Origin: Mixta hanseatica
GTDB taxonomy: Bacteria; Pseudomonadota; Gammaproteobacteria; Enterobacterales; Enterobacteriaceae
Length of the DNA stretch: 64,000 nucleotides
Direction of reading: 5' to 3'
Assembly (NCBI RefSeq): GCF_023517775.1
Contig: NZ_CP082904.1
Coordinates: forward strand, 2,604,001-2,668,000
Part shown: piece after piece, positions 1 through 8,281 of the stretch
How the letters are laid out: every line of letters starts with the position of its first letter
Position numbering within the stretch: the stretch's first letter is position 1
Translations under genes and position numbers: made by a program
The notes under the pieces: model-generated
Databases searched by the model: none
Told to the model about the DNA's origin: nothing
Seen by the model: only the letters and a program-made list of their open reading frames with translations

Positions 1-44
1 CCTTTGCCTATACTTATCCGCACGCCTGATTGCCGGAGATCATC

Positions 45-263
45 ATGAGCCACTATCAACCGCGTAACGCTGAGGCAACGAATAATCCCGCTCCCCTCTT
101 ATCCAGCGATGAGGCCCGGCTTTACGATAAAATAAATGCTGACAGCGAATGGGAGCTGGCACAGCAGTCAGGCACGCCTGAAGGCTATGGCGTGGGGCCA
201 TTGATAGCGCGATCGTTTGAATTTGATATTCACGATTGCTCGATTAGCGAAGTTAACCGCTAA
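45..263 (+). CDS. yodD: YodD family protein (DUF2525)
   Basis: A 72-residue protein whose C-terminus (FEFDIHDCSISEVNR) is almost the same as that of E. coli YodD, a small stress-induced protein of unknown biochemical role. I start it at the ATG preceded by CCGGAG seven bases upstream; an in-frame TTG at 30 is possible but has no better ribosome binding site. In E. coli yodD lies beside yedP, and here the HAD phosphatase gene of the YedP type follows on the same strand, which supports the assignment. No transmembrane segment or signal peptide is visible. The function is unknown; family membership is fairly sure. Confidence 0.85.
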   Translation: MSHYQPRNAEATNNPAPLLSSDEARLYDKINADSEWELAQQSGTPEGYGVGPLIARSFEFDIHDCSISEVNR

Positions 264-266
264 ACG

Positions 267-299
267 GCAAAAAAAATCCCGGCCTCGCGAGGCCGGGAT
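267..299 (-). terminator. rho-independent terminator, minus-strand orientation
   Basis: A perfect GC-rich stem (ATCCCGGCC / GGCCGGGAT with a six-base loop) sits just after the yodD stop. The A-run is on its left, so the U-tract forms only on minus-strand transcripts. On the plus strand it is a stem without a T-run and may still protect the yodD 3' end. No minus-strand gene is visible between here and 634. Confidence 0.6.
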
Positions 300-633
300 G
301 ACAGAATCGTCAATGAAATTCGTTACACCAGGAAATTCCTTAACGGAGACAGATTACGTTATTTTCTCCTTAAGACAAATCTTATTTAACGTTAACTATT
401 CCCGTCGTTCACTACTACTCCGCCAGTTAGTGCTTAAATATCGTCAGGTTAACGCCTTTTCACTTCGCATTAAATGACAGACTAATGTACCAATATTCGT
501 TAATTTTACAGAGTAATCTGAGCGCAAGTTAACCCGCCTTTTACGCTAATCAGCCCTCATAATTAACATCTGTCGTTATACTTAGGCATCAGCATTTATC
601 GGAGCGCCCCTCCGTTATCATGAGGATTTAAGC
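300..633. promoter_or_regulatory. AT-rich intergenic region with candidate sigma-S -10
   Basis: About 330 bases hold no convincing gene; an 86-codon frame overlapping yodD has no ribosome binding site and no recognisable product. Near 576-583 lies TTATACTTA, close to the extended sigma-S -10 (CTAYRCTTA), with no good -35. That would fit a stationary-phase or osmotic promoter for the solute-synthesis pair downstream, but it is a pattern match only. Confidence 0.35.
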
Positions 634-1440
634 ATGCCGCATCTGCACGACCCGTTGATGATCGTTACCGACCTGGATGGCTCATTGTTGGATCATCATA
701 CTTACAGCTGGCAACCGGCAGAACGCTGGCTAACGCTGCTGCAGCAGCAGGATATTCCATTGGTCATTTGCACCAGTAAGACTGCTGCTGAGGTAATCCC
801 GCTGCAGCAGCAACTGGGGTTTCCTGGTGCGCCATTTATTGCGGAAAATGGCGCACTGGTGCAGATCGATAATGCCCAGGGCGAAATGGTGCGTCATCAC
901 GCCGGTAAGAACTATGTGGAAATTTGCGATTGTCTGCGCCGTCTGCAACAGCAATACCAGTTTCGCTTCACCGGCTTTGCTGATTTTACGGAAAAAGAGC
1001 TGGCGAATATCACCGGTCTGCCACTGGCAAATGTCGCCCTGGCGCGCATGCGTGAAGCGTCGGAAGCACTGGTCTGGCGTGATACCGAGGAACAGTTTAC
1101 GCTTTTTCAGCAACAGCTGGAGCAAGAATCTTTGATGCTGGTACAGGGAGGGCGTTTCTGGCATGTCATGCCAAAAGGCAGCGGCAAAGGTGAGGCGCTG
1201 CGTTGGCTGCTGCAAAATATGACCACGGCGGGAGGCAAACGCTTTATTACCGTCGGGCTTGGCGACGGCCCTAACGATGCGCCGATGTTGGATAGTGTTG
1301 ATTATGCTGTCGTGATCAAGGGCTACAGCAAGTTTCCGGTAGAACTGACGCGTCAGGATGAGCGGCACGTTTATCAAACTATGGAATATGGCCCGACAGG
1401 CTGGAGCGAAGGCCTTGACTACTTTATCTCGCAGGAATAA
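634..1440 (+). CDS. yedP: HAD-family glycosyl-3-phosphoglycerate phosphatase (YedP/MpgP type)
   Basis: A 268-residue cytosolic HAD phosphatase of the mannosyl/glucosyl-3-phosphoglycerate phosphatase family. Motif I is DLDGSLLD near residue 14, with the nucleophilic and acid/base aspartates. The threonine/serine motif II (ICTSKT) is near residue 50. Motif IV is GLGDGPNDAPML near residue 210, supplying the Mg-binding acids. Length is normal for the family. It is followed after 44 bases by a glycosyltransferase of the GT81 type, so the pair most likely makes glucosylglycerate: synthase forms glucosyl-3-phosphoglycerate and this enzyme removes the phosphate. The sugar (glucose or mannose) cannot be read from the sequence. 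Confidence 0.85.
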   Translation: MPHLHDPLMIVTDLDGSLLDHHTYSWQPAERWLTLLQQQDIPLVICTSKTAAEVIPLQQQLGFPGAPFIAENGALVQIDNAQGEMVRHHAGKNYVEICDCLRRLQQQYQFRFTGFADFTEKELANITGLPLANVALARMREASEALVWRDTEEQFTLFQQQLEQESLMLVQGGRFWHVMPKGSGKGEALRWLLQNMTTAGGKRFITVGLGDGPNDAPMLDSVDYAVVIKGYSKFPVELTRQDERHVYQTMEYGPTGWSEGLDYFISQE

Positions 1441-1484
1441 CTCAACCATGGCATTTTCGCCTGATTGCCTTATGGGGACCAGAT

Positions 1485-2705
1485 ATGAGTGATTTTTTCC
1501 AGAACGGCGTTATTACGAATTTTCATAATCTGACCGGTCGCTCAACTGAGTCGCTGGAACAAGAGATGGTGCAGTTTGCGCGTAAACGCAAAATGGGTTT
1601 AATTTTGCCCTCGCTGTTTTCTGAGCTGGAAGGACCGGCACTTAATCATATTGTTGATGAGCTGGCGCAGGTGCCCTATCTGGAAGAGATTGTGATTGGC
1701 CTCGATCGCGCCGATCGCGATCAGTTTTTATTTGCTCGCGAGTTTTTCTCCCGCCTGCCTCAGCGCCACCGAATTTTATGGAACGACGGCCCACGCCTGA
1801 AAGCGCTGGACGCTGAACTGGATAAAGAGGGGTTATCGCCCACCGAACCGGGTAAAGGACGCAATGTCTGGTTCTGCACCGGCTATACGCTGGCTTCCGA
1901 TCGTAGCAGCTGCGTAGCGCTGCACGATTGCGATATTGTCACCTATGAGCGCGGGATGTTGGCGCGCCTGCTCTATCCGGTGGCGAACCCGGCATTTCAA
2001 TATGAGTTCTGTAAAGGCTTTTACGCGCGGGTGGCTAACAACAAACTGAACGGACGCGTGGGTCGTCTGCTGGTTGGGCCGCTGCTGCGTTCGTTACAGC
2101 AGGTTTATGGTCATTCTGAATATCTGGAATATCTCAGCAGCTTCCGCTATCCATTATCCGGCGAATTCGCCATGCGTACCCATGTACTGAATAATATTAA
2201 AATTCCCGGCGACTGGGGGCTGGAGATTGGGGTGCTGTCTGAGATTTATCGCAACTACACTACCCGTCAGAGCTGCCAGGCGGAGATTGCGCATAATTAC
2301 GACCATAAGCATCAGCCGCTCTCAGAGGAGGATGGCACCGGCGGGCTGCGCCGGATGAGTAACGATATTGTACAGTCGTTGCTGCGTAAGCTGGCGACAA
2401 TGGGCGTAAGCTTGACCAGCGACTCTTTCCGGGTACTAAAAGCGACCTACTACCGTAACGCGCTGGATATGATGGAAACCTACAGCCATGAAGCGACCAT
2501 GAATGGCCTGCATTTCGATCAGCACAGTGAAGAAGCGGCGGTCGAAATGTTTACCCAGGCGATTCTGGAGGCGGGTCAGGCCTTTATGGAGCGCCCTAAC
2601 GATAAGCCATTTATTCCCAGTTGGAGTCGCGTACAGTCTGCCTTCCCTGATATTTTGCAGCGTATTTATCAGGCGGTTGAAGAGGATAACGAAGGTCACG
2701 TTTAA
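1485..2705 (+). CDS. GT81-like glucosyl-3-phosphoglycerate synthase
   Basis: A 406-residue glycosyltransferase resembling glucosyl-3-phosphoglycerate synthases (GpgS, GT81), which transfer glucose from an NDP-sugar to 3-phosphoglycerate. The GT-A fold metal motif is seen in ALHDCDIVTY near residue 149, and conserved GEFAMR and DWGLEIG segments follow at about 228 and 245. No signal peptide or membrane segment. It lies 44 bases after the matching phosphatase, so the two form an operon for a compatible solute (glucosylglycerate), a compound known from some enterobacteria under salt stress and nitrogen limitation. Mannosyl transfer is the main alternative. A terminator follows directly. Confidence 0.75.
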   Translation: MSDFFQNGVITNFHNLTGRSTESLEQEMVQFARKRKMGLILPSLFSELEGPALNHIVDELAQVPYLEEIVIGLDRADRDQFLFAREFFSRLPQRHRILWNDGPRLKALDAELDKEGLSPTEPGKGRNVWFCTGYTLASDRSSCVALHDCDIVTYERGMLARLLYPVANPAFQYEFCKGFYARVANNKLNGRVGRLLVGPLLRSLQQVYGHSEYLEYLSSFRYPLSGEFAMRTHVLNNIKIPGDWGLEIGVLSEIYRNYTTRQSCQAEIAHNYDHKHQPLSEEDGTGGLRRMSNDIVQSLLRKLATMGVSLTSDSFRVLKATYYRNALDMMETYSHEATMNGLHFDQHSEEAAVEMFTQAILEAGQAFMERPNDKPFIPSWSRVQSAFPDILQRIYQAVEEDNEGHV

Positions 2706-2747
2706 GCCGGACAGCAGAGACGGCGACCACCGCCCTGCTTCGCCAGT

Positions 2748-2786
2748 AACGCCTGTTATCAAAAGATGGCAGGCGTTTACTTTTTA
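2748..2786 (+). terminator. rho-independent terminator
   Basis: The inverted repeat AACGCCTG / CAGGCGTT with a 14-base loop is followed by TACTTTTT, downstream of the glycosyltransferase stop. It overlaps the last bases of the convergent holin-like gene. Confidence 0.7.
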
Positions 2787-3052
2787 GGAGGTTCAGAAGG
2801 CGGCCTGGTTTCCAGCTGCTGCAATTTCTTCCATGCCTGTCGCACGCCCCGCTGCGCCAGCTGGCTGGCATAGCGCTCAAAAATTTCGGTACGCCGCCGC
2901 TGTTCGTTACGGTTATCTCGCCAGATCATAATCCCACGCAACAGCGTAAAAACAATGCCAAGCAGATAGCCCCACTCCTGCAGCGTTAACTGGCTGATAC
3001 AGCCTTTTACTATGCCCAACAACAACAGGATACCATTCATTATCATATCCAT
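2777..3052 (-). CDS. class II holin-like small membrane protein
   Basis: A 91-residue protein with an N-terminal hydrophobic stretch (about residues 5-20) and a second membrane segment (about 27-45). These are followed by a strongly basic tail rich in R, K and E, the layout of small phage holins. The LQEWGYLLGIVF...RDNRNEQRRR pattern recalls class II holins. The AGAGGA ribosome site touches the first ATG; the third codon, also ATG (start at 3046), has the better six-base spacing and may be the real start. No endolysin gene is next to it. It is transcribed from a region holding two palindromes shared with the repressor gene next door, so SOS-type control is likely. Holin activity is inferred, not shown. 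Confidence 0.5.
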   Translation of the reverse strand: MDMIMNGILLLLGIVKGCISQLTLQEWGYLLGIVFTLLRGIMIWRDNRNEQRRRTEIFERYASQLAQRGVRQAWKKLQQLETRPPSEPPKK

Positions 3053-3086
3053 TCCTCTTCTCCCGACGATAAAAGGATAGACAGAT

Positions 3087-3129
3087 AATGAACTATTAGT
3101 ACATTAATAACAAGAACAATTAGTTCATT
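3087..3129. promoter_or_regulatory. two operator-like palindromes upstream of the holin-like gene
   Basis: Two imperfect palindromes share the layout GAAC-N5-GTwC: GAAC-TATTA-GTAC inside a 19-base repeat AATGAACTA-T-TAGTACATT (3087-3105, one mismatch), and GAAC-AATTA-GTTC (3114-3126). They overlap the likely promoter of the holin-like gene. The same layout recurs upstream of the S24 repressor gene, so they are probably that repressor's binding sites. Confidence 0.6.
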
Positions 3130-3145
3130 TTGTTAACGGAATCGC

Positions 3146-3823
3146 TTAAGCTAAATTTTCCCATTTCGCTTCCACCACCACGCCGATAATGCGACAGTCG
3201 TCATGGATCTCCTGCATTTTATATTCTGGATTCAACGGCTTAAGATATTTACGCCCGCCATCTTCGATATAGCGTTTAAACGTGGCTTCGTTCGCATTAA
3301 TCAGGCGCGCAACCACCAGTTTTCCTGAAGTAGCGGGGATATCAGGGTCGACCAGAATCATCATTCCCTCCGGAATACTCAGGCCGATCGGCGAGGTCAT
3401 TGAGTCGCCTTTAACCTCCAGCCAAAAGCTATTTTCGCTAACGTGACGCGTGGTGGCCGGCCAGCGATCGATTTCCGCACGCGACCAGGGTTCAACGGCC
3501 TCGCTCCACAGCCCGGCGCTGACCCAACTGATGAGAGGATAACTGTTATAGCCCGGCGCCTGCGGTACCGTACGTACGTTGTTATCCAGTGCCGTGGTAC
3601 CCAGCTGCAGCCATTCACGGCTGACATCCAGATAGTCTGCCAGCGCCTGCATTTTACCGTCACGCGGCAATGCTTCGCCGTTAAGCCATTTCCCTACGGC
3701 GCGCGGCGTTACCGTCAGCGCCCGCGCCAGCGTGACGCCGCGCCCGTGCGCTTCCAGACCTTTACGGTTACAGGCTTCGATGAGCCTTGCGGAAAAAGCG
3801 TGACGGAGAGTTTCTTCTGACAT
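3146..3823 (-). CDS. LexA/CI-type repressor (HTH plus S24 peptidase domain)
   Basis: A 225-residue phage-type repressor. The N-terminal third is a helix-turn-helix (VTLARALTVTPRAVGKWLNG, about residues 30-49). The C-terminal half is an S24 self-cleaving domain: the Ala103-Gly104 cleavage site sits in WVSAGLW, the catalytic serine is Ser141 in KGDSM and the general base is Lys168 in SGKLVV. All parts needed for RecA-stimulated autocleavage are present. With the holin-like gene and the shared palindromes it forms a small DNA-damage-responsive module, probably a prophage remnant kept without structural genes. Similar lone CI-like regulators are common in enterobacteria. Confidence 0.85.
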   Translation of the reverse strand: MSEETLRHAFSARLIEACNRKGLEAHGRGVTLARALTVTPRAVGKWLNGEALPRDGKMQALADYLDVSREWLQLGTTALDNNVRTVPQAPGYNSYPLISWVSAGLWSEAVEPWSRAEIDRWPATTRHVSENSFWLEVKGDSMTSPIGLSIPEGMMILVDPDIPATSGKLVVARLINANEATFKRYIEDGGRKYLKPLNPEYKMQEIHDDCRIIGVVVEAKWENLA

Positions 3824-3830
3824 GGTTCAC

Positions 3831-3888
3831 CTGGTTCATTAATAGCGCCAAGGTGGCGCAAAAAAGAGAAATAATGAACCAAATGTAC
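3831..3888. promoter_or_regulatory. operator-like sites upstream of the S24 repressor gene
   Basis: Upstream of the repressor start is a GAAC-CAAAT-GTAC site (3876-3888), preceded by AAT as at the other sites, and an opposed half-site GGTTCATTA at 3832-3840. Together with the pair at 3087-3129 this suggests autoregulation and control of the holin-like gene by one protein. Confidence 0.55.
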
Positions 3889-3889
3889 A

Positions 3890-3922
3890 AAAACGCATCC
3901 CGCCAGTCAAGACCAGCGGGAT
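3890..3922 (-). terminator. terminator of yodC
   Basis: On the minus strand ATCCCGCTGGTC pairs imperfectly with GACTGGCGGGAT and is followed by GCGTTTTT. It lies just beyond the yodC stop and directly beside the GAAC-N5-GTAC site. Confidence 0.6.
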
Positions 3923-3937
3923 AACAGAAGAGAGGGA

Positions 3938-4117
3938 TTAGCTGGCAAGCTGACGGGCACGGCTTGTTGGAAACAGTTCATCTTCACGGAATGCTTCACG
4001 TCTTACGCTGTAACCATCGTACCAGCGACATTCCACCATTCCGCTGGCGATGCCGGTGACGATCATCGTCTGACCATCCTCTTTATGCTTCACTTCATCA
4101 CTGACGCTGATAAACAT
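3938..4117 (-). CDS. yodC: YodC family protein (DUF2158)
   Basis: A 59-residue protein matching E. coli YodC over most of its length, including MIVTGIASGMVECRWYDGY and REAF. The start is the ATG eight bases from an AGGAGG site; a longer 93-codon frame upstream has no such site and no homology. The family is a small beta-rich domain of unknown function. yodC lies near yedP in E. coli as well, so position agrees with the call. Confidence 0.9.
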   Translation of the reverse strand: MFISVSDEVKHKEDGQTMIVTGIASGMVECRWYDGYSVRREAFREDELFPTSRARQLAS

Positions 4118-4286
4118 AATGCGGCCTCCTTTTTTGGTGAAAAAGCACCCATTATATATAGCAGGCTGCGCCAAAAATTTCCTGCCGCCCCAGCCAAAAA
4201 TAGAGCATAGCCAACGCAAGCCAGCGAAATATACAGTAAAAGTAATCCGCTAAAAGTTAAAGCCTGGTTTACGCCGCCGACAGGCG

Positions 4287-4313
4287 AAAAAAAACGGACA
4301 GATGTCCGTTTTT
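4287..4313. terminator. bidirectional rho-independent terminator
   Basis: AACGGACA-GA-TGTCCGTT is a perfect stem with A-runs before and T-runs after it, so it can stop transcripts in both directions. It ends the minus-strand 43-codon gene. Confidence 0.75.
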
Positions 4314-4337
4314 CATCTTGACGAAAGCCGCTGGTGA

Positions 4338-4469
4338 TTAAATTTTGCAACCTTCGCAATCAGCTTCATCACCCAGATCAGCCGGCACTTCGCTGGCTTT
4401 TTTTTCAGCGTTGGCCTGCGCCTCTTCCAGCTGGGCATCGATGTCAAATTCAAAGATATCGTCGTTCAT
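4338..4469 (-). CDS. small acidic protein with C-terminal CxxC (unknown)
   Basis: A 43-codon gene: it begins MNDDIFEFDIDAQLEEAQ, is helical and very acidic in the middle, and ends DCEGCKI with a CxxC pair. It has a ribosome site (GGGAG, about eight bases from ATG) and a strong terminator 25 bases after its stop, so it looks like a real gene rather than chance. It lies in the same direction as yedI and yodC. I do not recognise the family; a metal-binding or redox role for the two cysteines is only a guess. Confidence 0.6.
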   Translation of the reverse strand: MNDDIFEFDIDAQLEEAQANAEKKASEVPADLGDEADCEGCKI

Positions 4470-4508
4470 AGCATGCTCCCGTTAATCAATTTCGCCGCTC
4501 TTTATACC

Positions 4509-5411
4509 TTAAGCACGCAGCTTCGCAATCAAATTTACCGCTAACAGCACGATCGAACCAATAATAAAGCCGATAACCAGGTTAGCGCCGTTTTCCAGTA
4601 ACGTGGTAATCACACCGTGAAAACCTTCGCTGAAATGGGTGATCGTATGGTGCAGGAGGGGAATACCGTGTACAACAATACCGCCGCCCACCAGGAACAT
4701 AGCCAGCGTGCCGACCACAGAAAGCACCTTCATCAGCCATGGCGCCAGTACCAGCAGCGCTTTTCCCAGCCCCTGCGCAAGCGCGGAAGCCTTATCACTC
4801 AGCCAGTAACCGAGATCGTCCAGCTTAACGATGGCGGCCACAATGCCATATACGCCGATGGTCACCAAAATAGCGATGCCGGATAGAACCAATATCTGGT
4901 TTAACAGCGGCGCGGAGGAGACAATTCCCAGCGTAATCGCCACGATCTCGGCAGAGAGAATAAAATCCGTGCGCACCGCGCCTTTGATTTTCTTTTTCTC
5001 ATAGCCGGCCGGATCCTGCTCCACCAGCTTCTTTAGCCGTTGCTGACGCGCCTCGGGCGTTTCAGCATTTTTGTCATGCTGCAGGCTGTGCATGACTTTT
5101 TCCACGCCTTCATAACAGAGCCAGGCGCCGCCGATCATTAGCCATGGCGTGATCGCCCAGGGCGCAAAAGCGCTGATGACCAGCGCCAGCGGCACCAGGA
5201 TCAGCTTATTGAGGAACGAGCCTTTCGCCACGCCCCACACCACCGGTAACTCCCGGTTCGCTTTTACGCCGGTAACCTGCTGCGCGTTGAGCGACAGATC
5301 GTCTCCCAGTACGCCAGCCGTTTTCTTCGCCGCGACTTTACCCATGACGGAGATGTCATCAAGTAAGGTCGCAATATCATCAAGCAGTGTCAGTAAGCTA
5401 CTTCCAGCCAA
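4509..5411 (-). CDS. yedI: DUF808 family inner membrane protein YedI
   Basis: A 300-residue membrane protein of the DUF808/YedI family. The N-terminus ([20 protein letters not shown]) and [19 protein letters not shown] are typical. Several hydrophobic segments follow, at about residues 70-100, 150-185, 195-215, 235-260 and 280-297. The N-terminal third is soluble. The function is unknown. The next gene upstream ends 14 bases before its start, so the two are probably one transcript. Start choice follows the family N-terminus. Confidence 0.9.
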   Translation of the reverse strand: MAGSSLLTLLDDIATLLDDISVMGKVAAKKTAGVLGDDLSLNAQQVTGVKANRELPVVWGVAKGSFLNKLILVPLALVISAFAPWAITPWLMIGGAWLCYEGVEKVMHSLQHDKNAETPEARQQRLKKLVEQDPAGYEKKKIKGAVRTDFILSAEIVAITLGIVSSAPLLNQILVLSGIAILVTIGVYGIVAAIVKLDDLGYWLSDKASALAQGLGKALLVLAPWLMKVLSVVGTLAMFLVGGGIVVHGIPLLHHTITHFSEGFHGVITTLLENGANLVIGFIIGSIVLLAVNLIAKLRA

Positions 5412-5425
5412 GTTAGAATCCTTTT

Positions 5426-5695
5426 TTACAGTTCATCATGCTGACAACAGGGGCAAACCTGCATCTCGCTGACCGCCATATCAGCTATACCTTCACAGTC
5501 CCATTCCACGCGTAACGGCCCATCACCGGCGTGATGATGCAAATATTTGCTGACCGAACTTTCCGTCATGCCGGTAATCTCTTCCGTGGCGATCAGGGTC
5601 TCCCCAACATAAACGCGCGCTGTTGCACGCGTATTAACCAGGCGCTCTCCCTGCAGCTTATACAGTCGCCGTACCGTAAGCTTAATGCTGGGCAT
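5426..5695 (-). CDS. hypothetical protein with C-terminal CPCC
   Basis: An 89-residue protein of mixed beta character ([15 protein letters not shown] at the start; EWDCEG near residue 66) that ends CPCCQHDEL. The closely spaced cysteines could bind a metal. It has no signal peptide or membrane segment. It runs into yedI with a 14-base gap, suggesting co-transcription. I do not recognise it. Confidence 0.6.
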   Translation of the reverse strand: MPSIKLTVRRLYKLQGERLVNTRATARVYVGETLIATEEITGMTESSVSKYLHHHAGDGPLRVEWDCEGIADMAVSEMQVCPCCQHDEL

Positions 5696-5983
5696 ACTCT
5701 TCTCCAGGACCGATTAGGCTAAAACAGCGATCTAACCAATTATGGCCTGATTTGGCAAACTTTGCGCCTGCTCGCGTTAATGTACGCTGATAATCGATTA
5801 AAAATTGCGCCCTGCCATCATAGTTAAGCCCTCTAGCCGGTTTCTCGGCGCATACCGACCTTACCCGCTAACGACAGCGATAGACGGGAAGCCGCTATTT
5901 GCCGCAGATAGCTCTACCACTCCGATTAACGATTAAAAATTTTCTGAGCGGTTAAACACCACAACCGGCCTTTTATTGATCCC

Positions 5984-6010
5984 TTAAGTTTTCCCGGTTA
6001 ATACCGATTC
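5984..6010 (+). promoter_or_regulatory. sigma-28 (FliA) promoter of the chemoreceptor gene
   Basis: TTAAGTTT, an 11-base spacer and ACCGATTC match the flagellar sigma-28 consensus TAAAGTTT-N11-GCCGATAA with exact spacing. It lies 34 bases upstream of the chemoreceptor ATG. The remaining 290 bases back to 5696 hold no gene I can see. Confidence 0.75.
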
Positions 6011-6043
6011 TATTAATAACCCAAAAAATGGAGAAGGGTATTT

Positions 6044-7600
6044 ATGCGCAACATCAGGATAGTTACCGCCGCAAACAGTTTGATATTGATCATTTTCACC
6101 GTTATCACTGTTTTCATCACTTATGTTATTAATATTGGTTTAAATTCCGAATACAACTTTGAACAATCAAAAATTTCCAGTCATAAAGCGCTAATCCTGA
6201 ATGAAATAAGATATAAAATCGCCATGACGCGCGCCGACATCAATACATTAGATGCGGATGTCTGGCGCAAAGCGCCGCTGACGCAGCGTTATGTAGACTC
6301 TTCCCGCCGCCGTATGAAAGAGATCGCCGTTGCGTTGGACAAGCTGGCCGTATACCAGCAGGACGAGGATGTGGAAGCCATCCTAAAAGTGACCAGGGAG
6401 CTAACCGGTGTTTACGCGTTCTCGTTGCAGCAGCTGCTTGACGGCGGCAGCGCCAGCACCTCTACCTCTTCGCTTTTAAGTGAGTTAAGCGATCATGTGA
6501 ATAAATTTCTGCAGGAGGAAGCGGAAGAAAATAAACTGTATGCCAGTTTGGCGCGTGACTATAAAAATAAAATCATCGTGTTATCAACCGGCGTTTTTAT
6601 TTTGATTGTATTGATTTCCATTGCCACCTGGCGCTGGGTGAAAAATAATTTGCTTTATAAGCTACATCAGTCATCGCTCATCTTTTCTGAAATCAGTAAG
6701 GGTAATCTGCTGGTGCCCGTTCCCTGTGAGGATAAAAATGAGTTCGGCATGCTTTTCGCCGAGATGAATAAAATGAAAAATGCGTTGATTGATATGATTT
6801 CATCGGTGCAACACTCTGCCACGCATATCCAACAGAACACCAACAACATTGCTGCGGGAAATACCGATCTCTCCTCACGCACCGAATCGCAAGCCTCTTC
6901 GTTACAGCAAACCGCCGCCAGTATGGAAGAGATTAAAATTACCGTATCGCAAAATGCTGAAACCGCCGATCAGGCCAGCCAGTTAACCACGCGAGCCAGC
7001 CTGATATCCCATAGCGCCGCTGATATAATGAGCAACGTGATCGCCACCATGGGCAATATCGAAAACAGCGCTAACCGTATCGCCTTCATCAATAACGTGA
7101 TTAATGACATTGCCGACCAGACCAATATTCTGGCGCTGAACGCAGCGGTTGAAGCGGCACGCGCCGGTGAGCAAGGCCGCGGTTTTGCCGTGGTGGCAGC
7201 AGAGGTACGCAATCTGGCGAAGCGCAGTTCTGATGCAGCGAAAGAAATTAATCAGCTCATCGCCGAATCAGTAAAAAATGTTAATCAGGGTACCGAACGG
7301 GTTACCGAGGCTGGCAACACCATGAAAGAGCTGGTTTCTTCCATTGGTCAGGTAAATGAGATTATGCAGGGAATCACCCTTGCTTCCGCTGAACAGAGTA
7401 CGGGCGTAACTCAAATAGCGCAGGCGCTGAATGATATCGATAACGTGACGCAGAAAAATGCCCTGCTGGTGGAAGACTCAACAAAAATCACCCAGGATCT
7501 TAGCCTGCAGGCGGTACAGCTCACCAGGGCGGTCAACGTCTTTAAACTGGAACGGGATATCTCTTCCCTGCTGTCGCCAGACGGTAACGCTTTTCTTTAA
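6044..7600 (+). CDS. methyl-accepting chemotaxis protein
   Basis: A 518-residue transmembrane chemoreceptor. Membrane segments are at about residues 11-32 and 176-198, enclosing a periplasmic four-helix-bundle sensor; a HAMP domain follows at about 200-250. The cytoplasmic hairpin has the canonical tip [20 protein letters not shown] (362-381), which contacts CheA and CheW. Methylation-helix patterns such as [20 protein letters not shown] are present. There is no C-terminal NWETF-type tether for CheR/CheB; it ends NAFL. The sigma-28 promoter and GGAGAAGGG ribosome site fix the start. The ligand is unknown. Confidence 0.93.
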   Translation: MRNIRIVTAANSLILIIFTVITVFITYVINIGLNSEYNFEQSKISSHKALILNEIRYKIAMTRADINTLDADVWRKAPLTQRYVDSSRRRMKEIAVALDKLAVYQQDEDVEAILKVTRELTGVYAFSLQQLLDGGSASTSTSSLLSELSDHVNKFLQEEAEENKLYASLARDYKNKIIVLSTGVFILIVLISIATWRWVKNNLLYKLHQSSLIFSEISKGNLLVPVPCEDKNEFGMLFAEMNKMKNALIDMISSVQHSATHIQQNTNNIAAGNTDLSSRTESQASSLQQTAASMEEIKITVSQNAETADQASQLTTRASLISHSAADIMSNVIATMGNIENSANRIAFINNVINDIADQTNILALNAAVEAARAGEQGRGFAVVAAEVRNLAKRSSDAAKEINQLIAESVKNVNQGTERVTEAGNTMKELVSSIGQVNEIMQGITLASAEQSTGVTQIAQALNDIDNVTQKNALLVEDSTKITQDLSLQAVQLTRAVNVFKLERDISSLLSPDGNAFL

Positions 7601-7621
7601 CCGCCAGCTAAGGTTTTAGCC

Positions 7622-8140
7622 TCAGGTTGCTCCCGGCGTTGACAAGGCGGGAGCAGAACCGTCCGGCGCCAGTAGCAACGGATGCATGCCCTGATGGTCG
7701 ATGGCGGCATTACTGTCGCTGGCAAGGATCCACTCTTCAAGACGACTCACTATTGCCTCATCATCCAGCTTTAACTTGCCGCGCAGCGCGCATTCCCATA
7801 CTACCAACACTTTCCACTGCTGCTGCGTTAACTGCGCAATATGACGACGATCGCGCTCAACGTTACTGCCGATTTTTCCCATCCAGAAAGCGGTGCGGGT
7901 CGCCGGTATCTTAAACAGATAGCAGTGATGATGGTGCCAAAAGCAGCCGTGAACAAAGATAATCGCCCGTGATTCATCCAGCACGAAATCGGGACGTCCC
8001 GCCAGATTTTTATCCTGCACCCGATAATGAAAGCCGCGATCCGTCAGCAATTCGGCCAGGCGTTGTTCAATGGCGGTATCACGCGTGCGGATTGCGCGCA
8101 TATTTTTGCTGCGCACCGCAGCCGAATGTACATCAGCCAT
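7622..8140 (-). CDS. vsr: very short patch repair endonuclease Vsr
   Basis: A 172-residue Vsr. It nicks beside T:G mismatches made by deamination of 5-methylcytosine at Dcm sites (CCWGG). Recognisable are RSKNMRAIRTRDTAIE, the catalytic GRPDFVLDE segment and HGCFWHHHHCYLFKIPATR, all like E. coli Vsr. The start is the MADVHS ATG behind GGAGAAAATT; a longer frame of 24 more codons lacks support. In E. coli vsr overlaps the end of dcm, but here an alaX-type gene and an araC-type gene lie between the two. Confidence 0.95.
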   Translation of the reverse strand: MADVHSAAVRSKNMRAIRTRDTAIEQRLAELLTDRGFHYRVQDKNLAGRPDFVLDESRAIIFVHGCFWHHHHCYLFKIPATRTAFWMGKIGSNVERDRRHIAQLTQQQWKVLVVWECALRGKLKLDDEAIVSRLEEWILASDSNAAIDHQGMHPLLLAPDGSAPALSTPGAT

Positions 8141-8281
8141 AATTTTCTCCTTTTGTTGTATTAACAGTGTATGCGGCGATAGTGAAAACCAGCAAACCTG
8201 CACGCGCTGCAATTATTTACAAGCCCGCGCCAGCCCAAACTGGCAGGATGCTGTTTTTACGCTTTATTATCGGGAGACATT

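Noticed and set aside
3443..3820. A 125-codon plus-strand frame opposite the S24 repressor
   Set aside because: Antisense to a gene with complete HTH and peptidase motifs; no product is recognisable.
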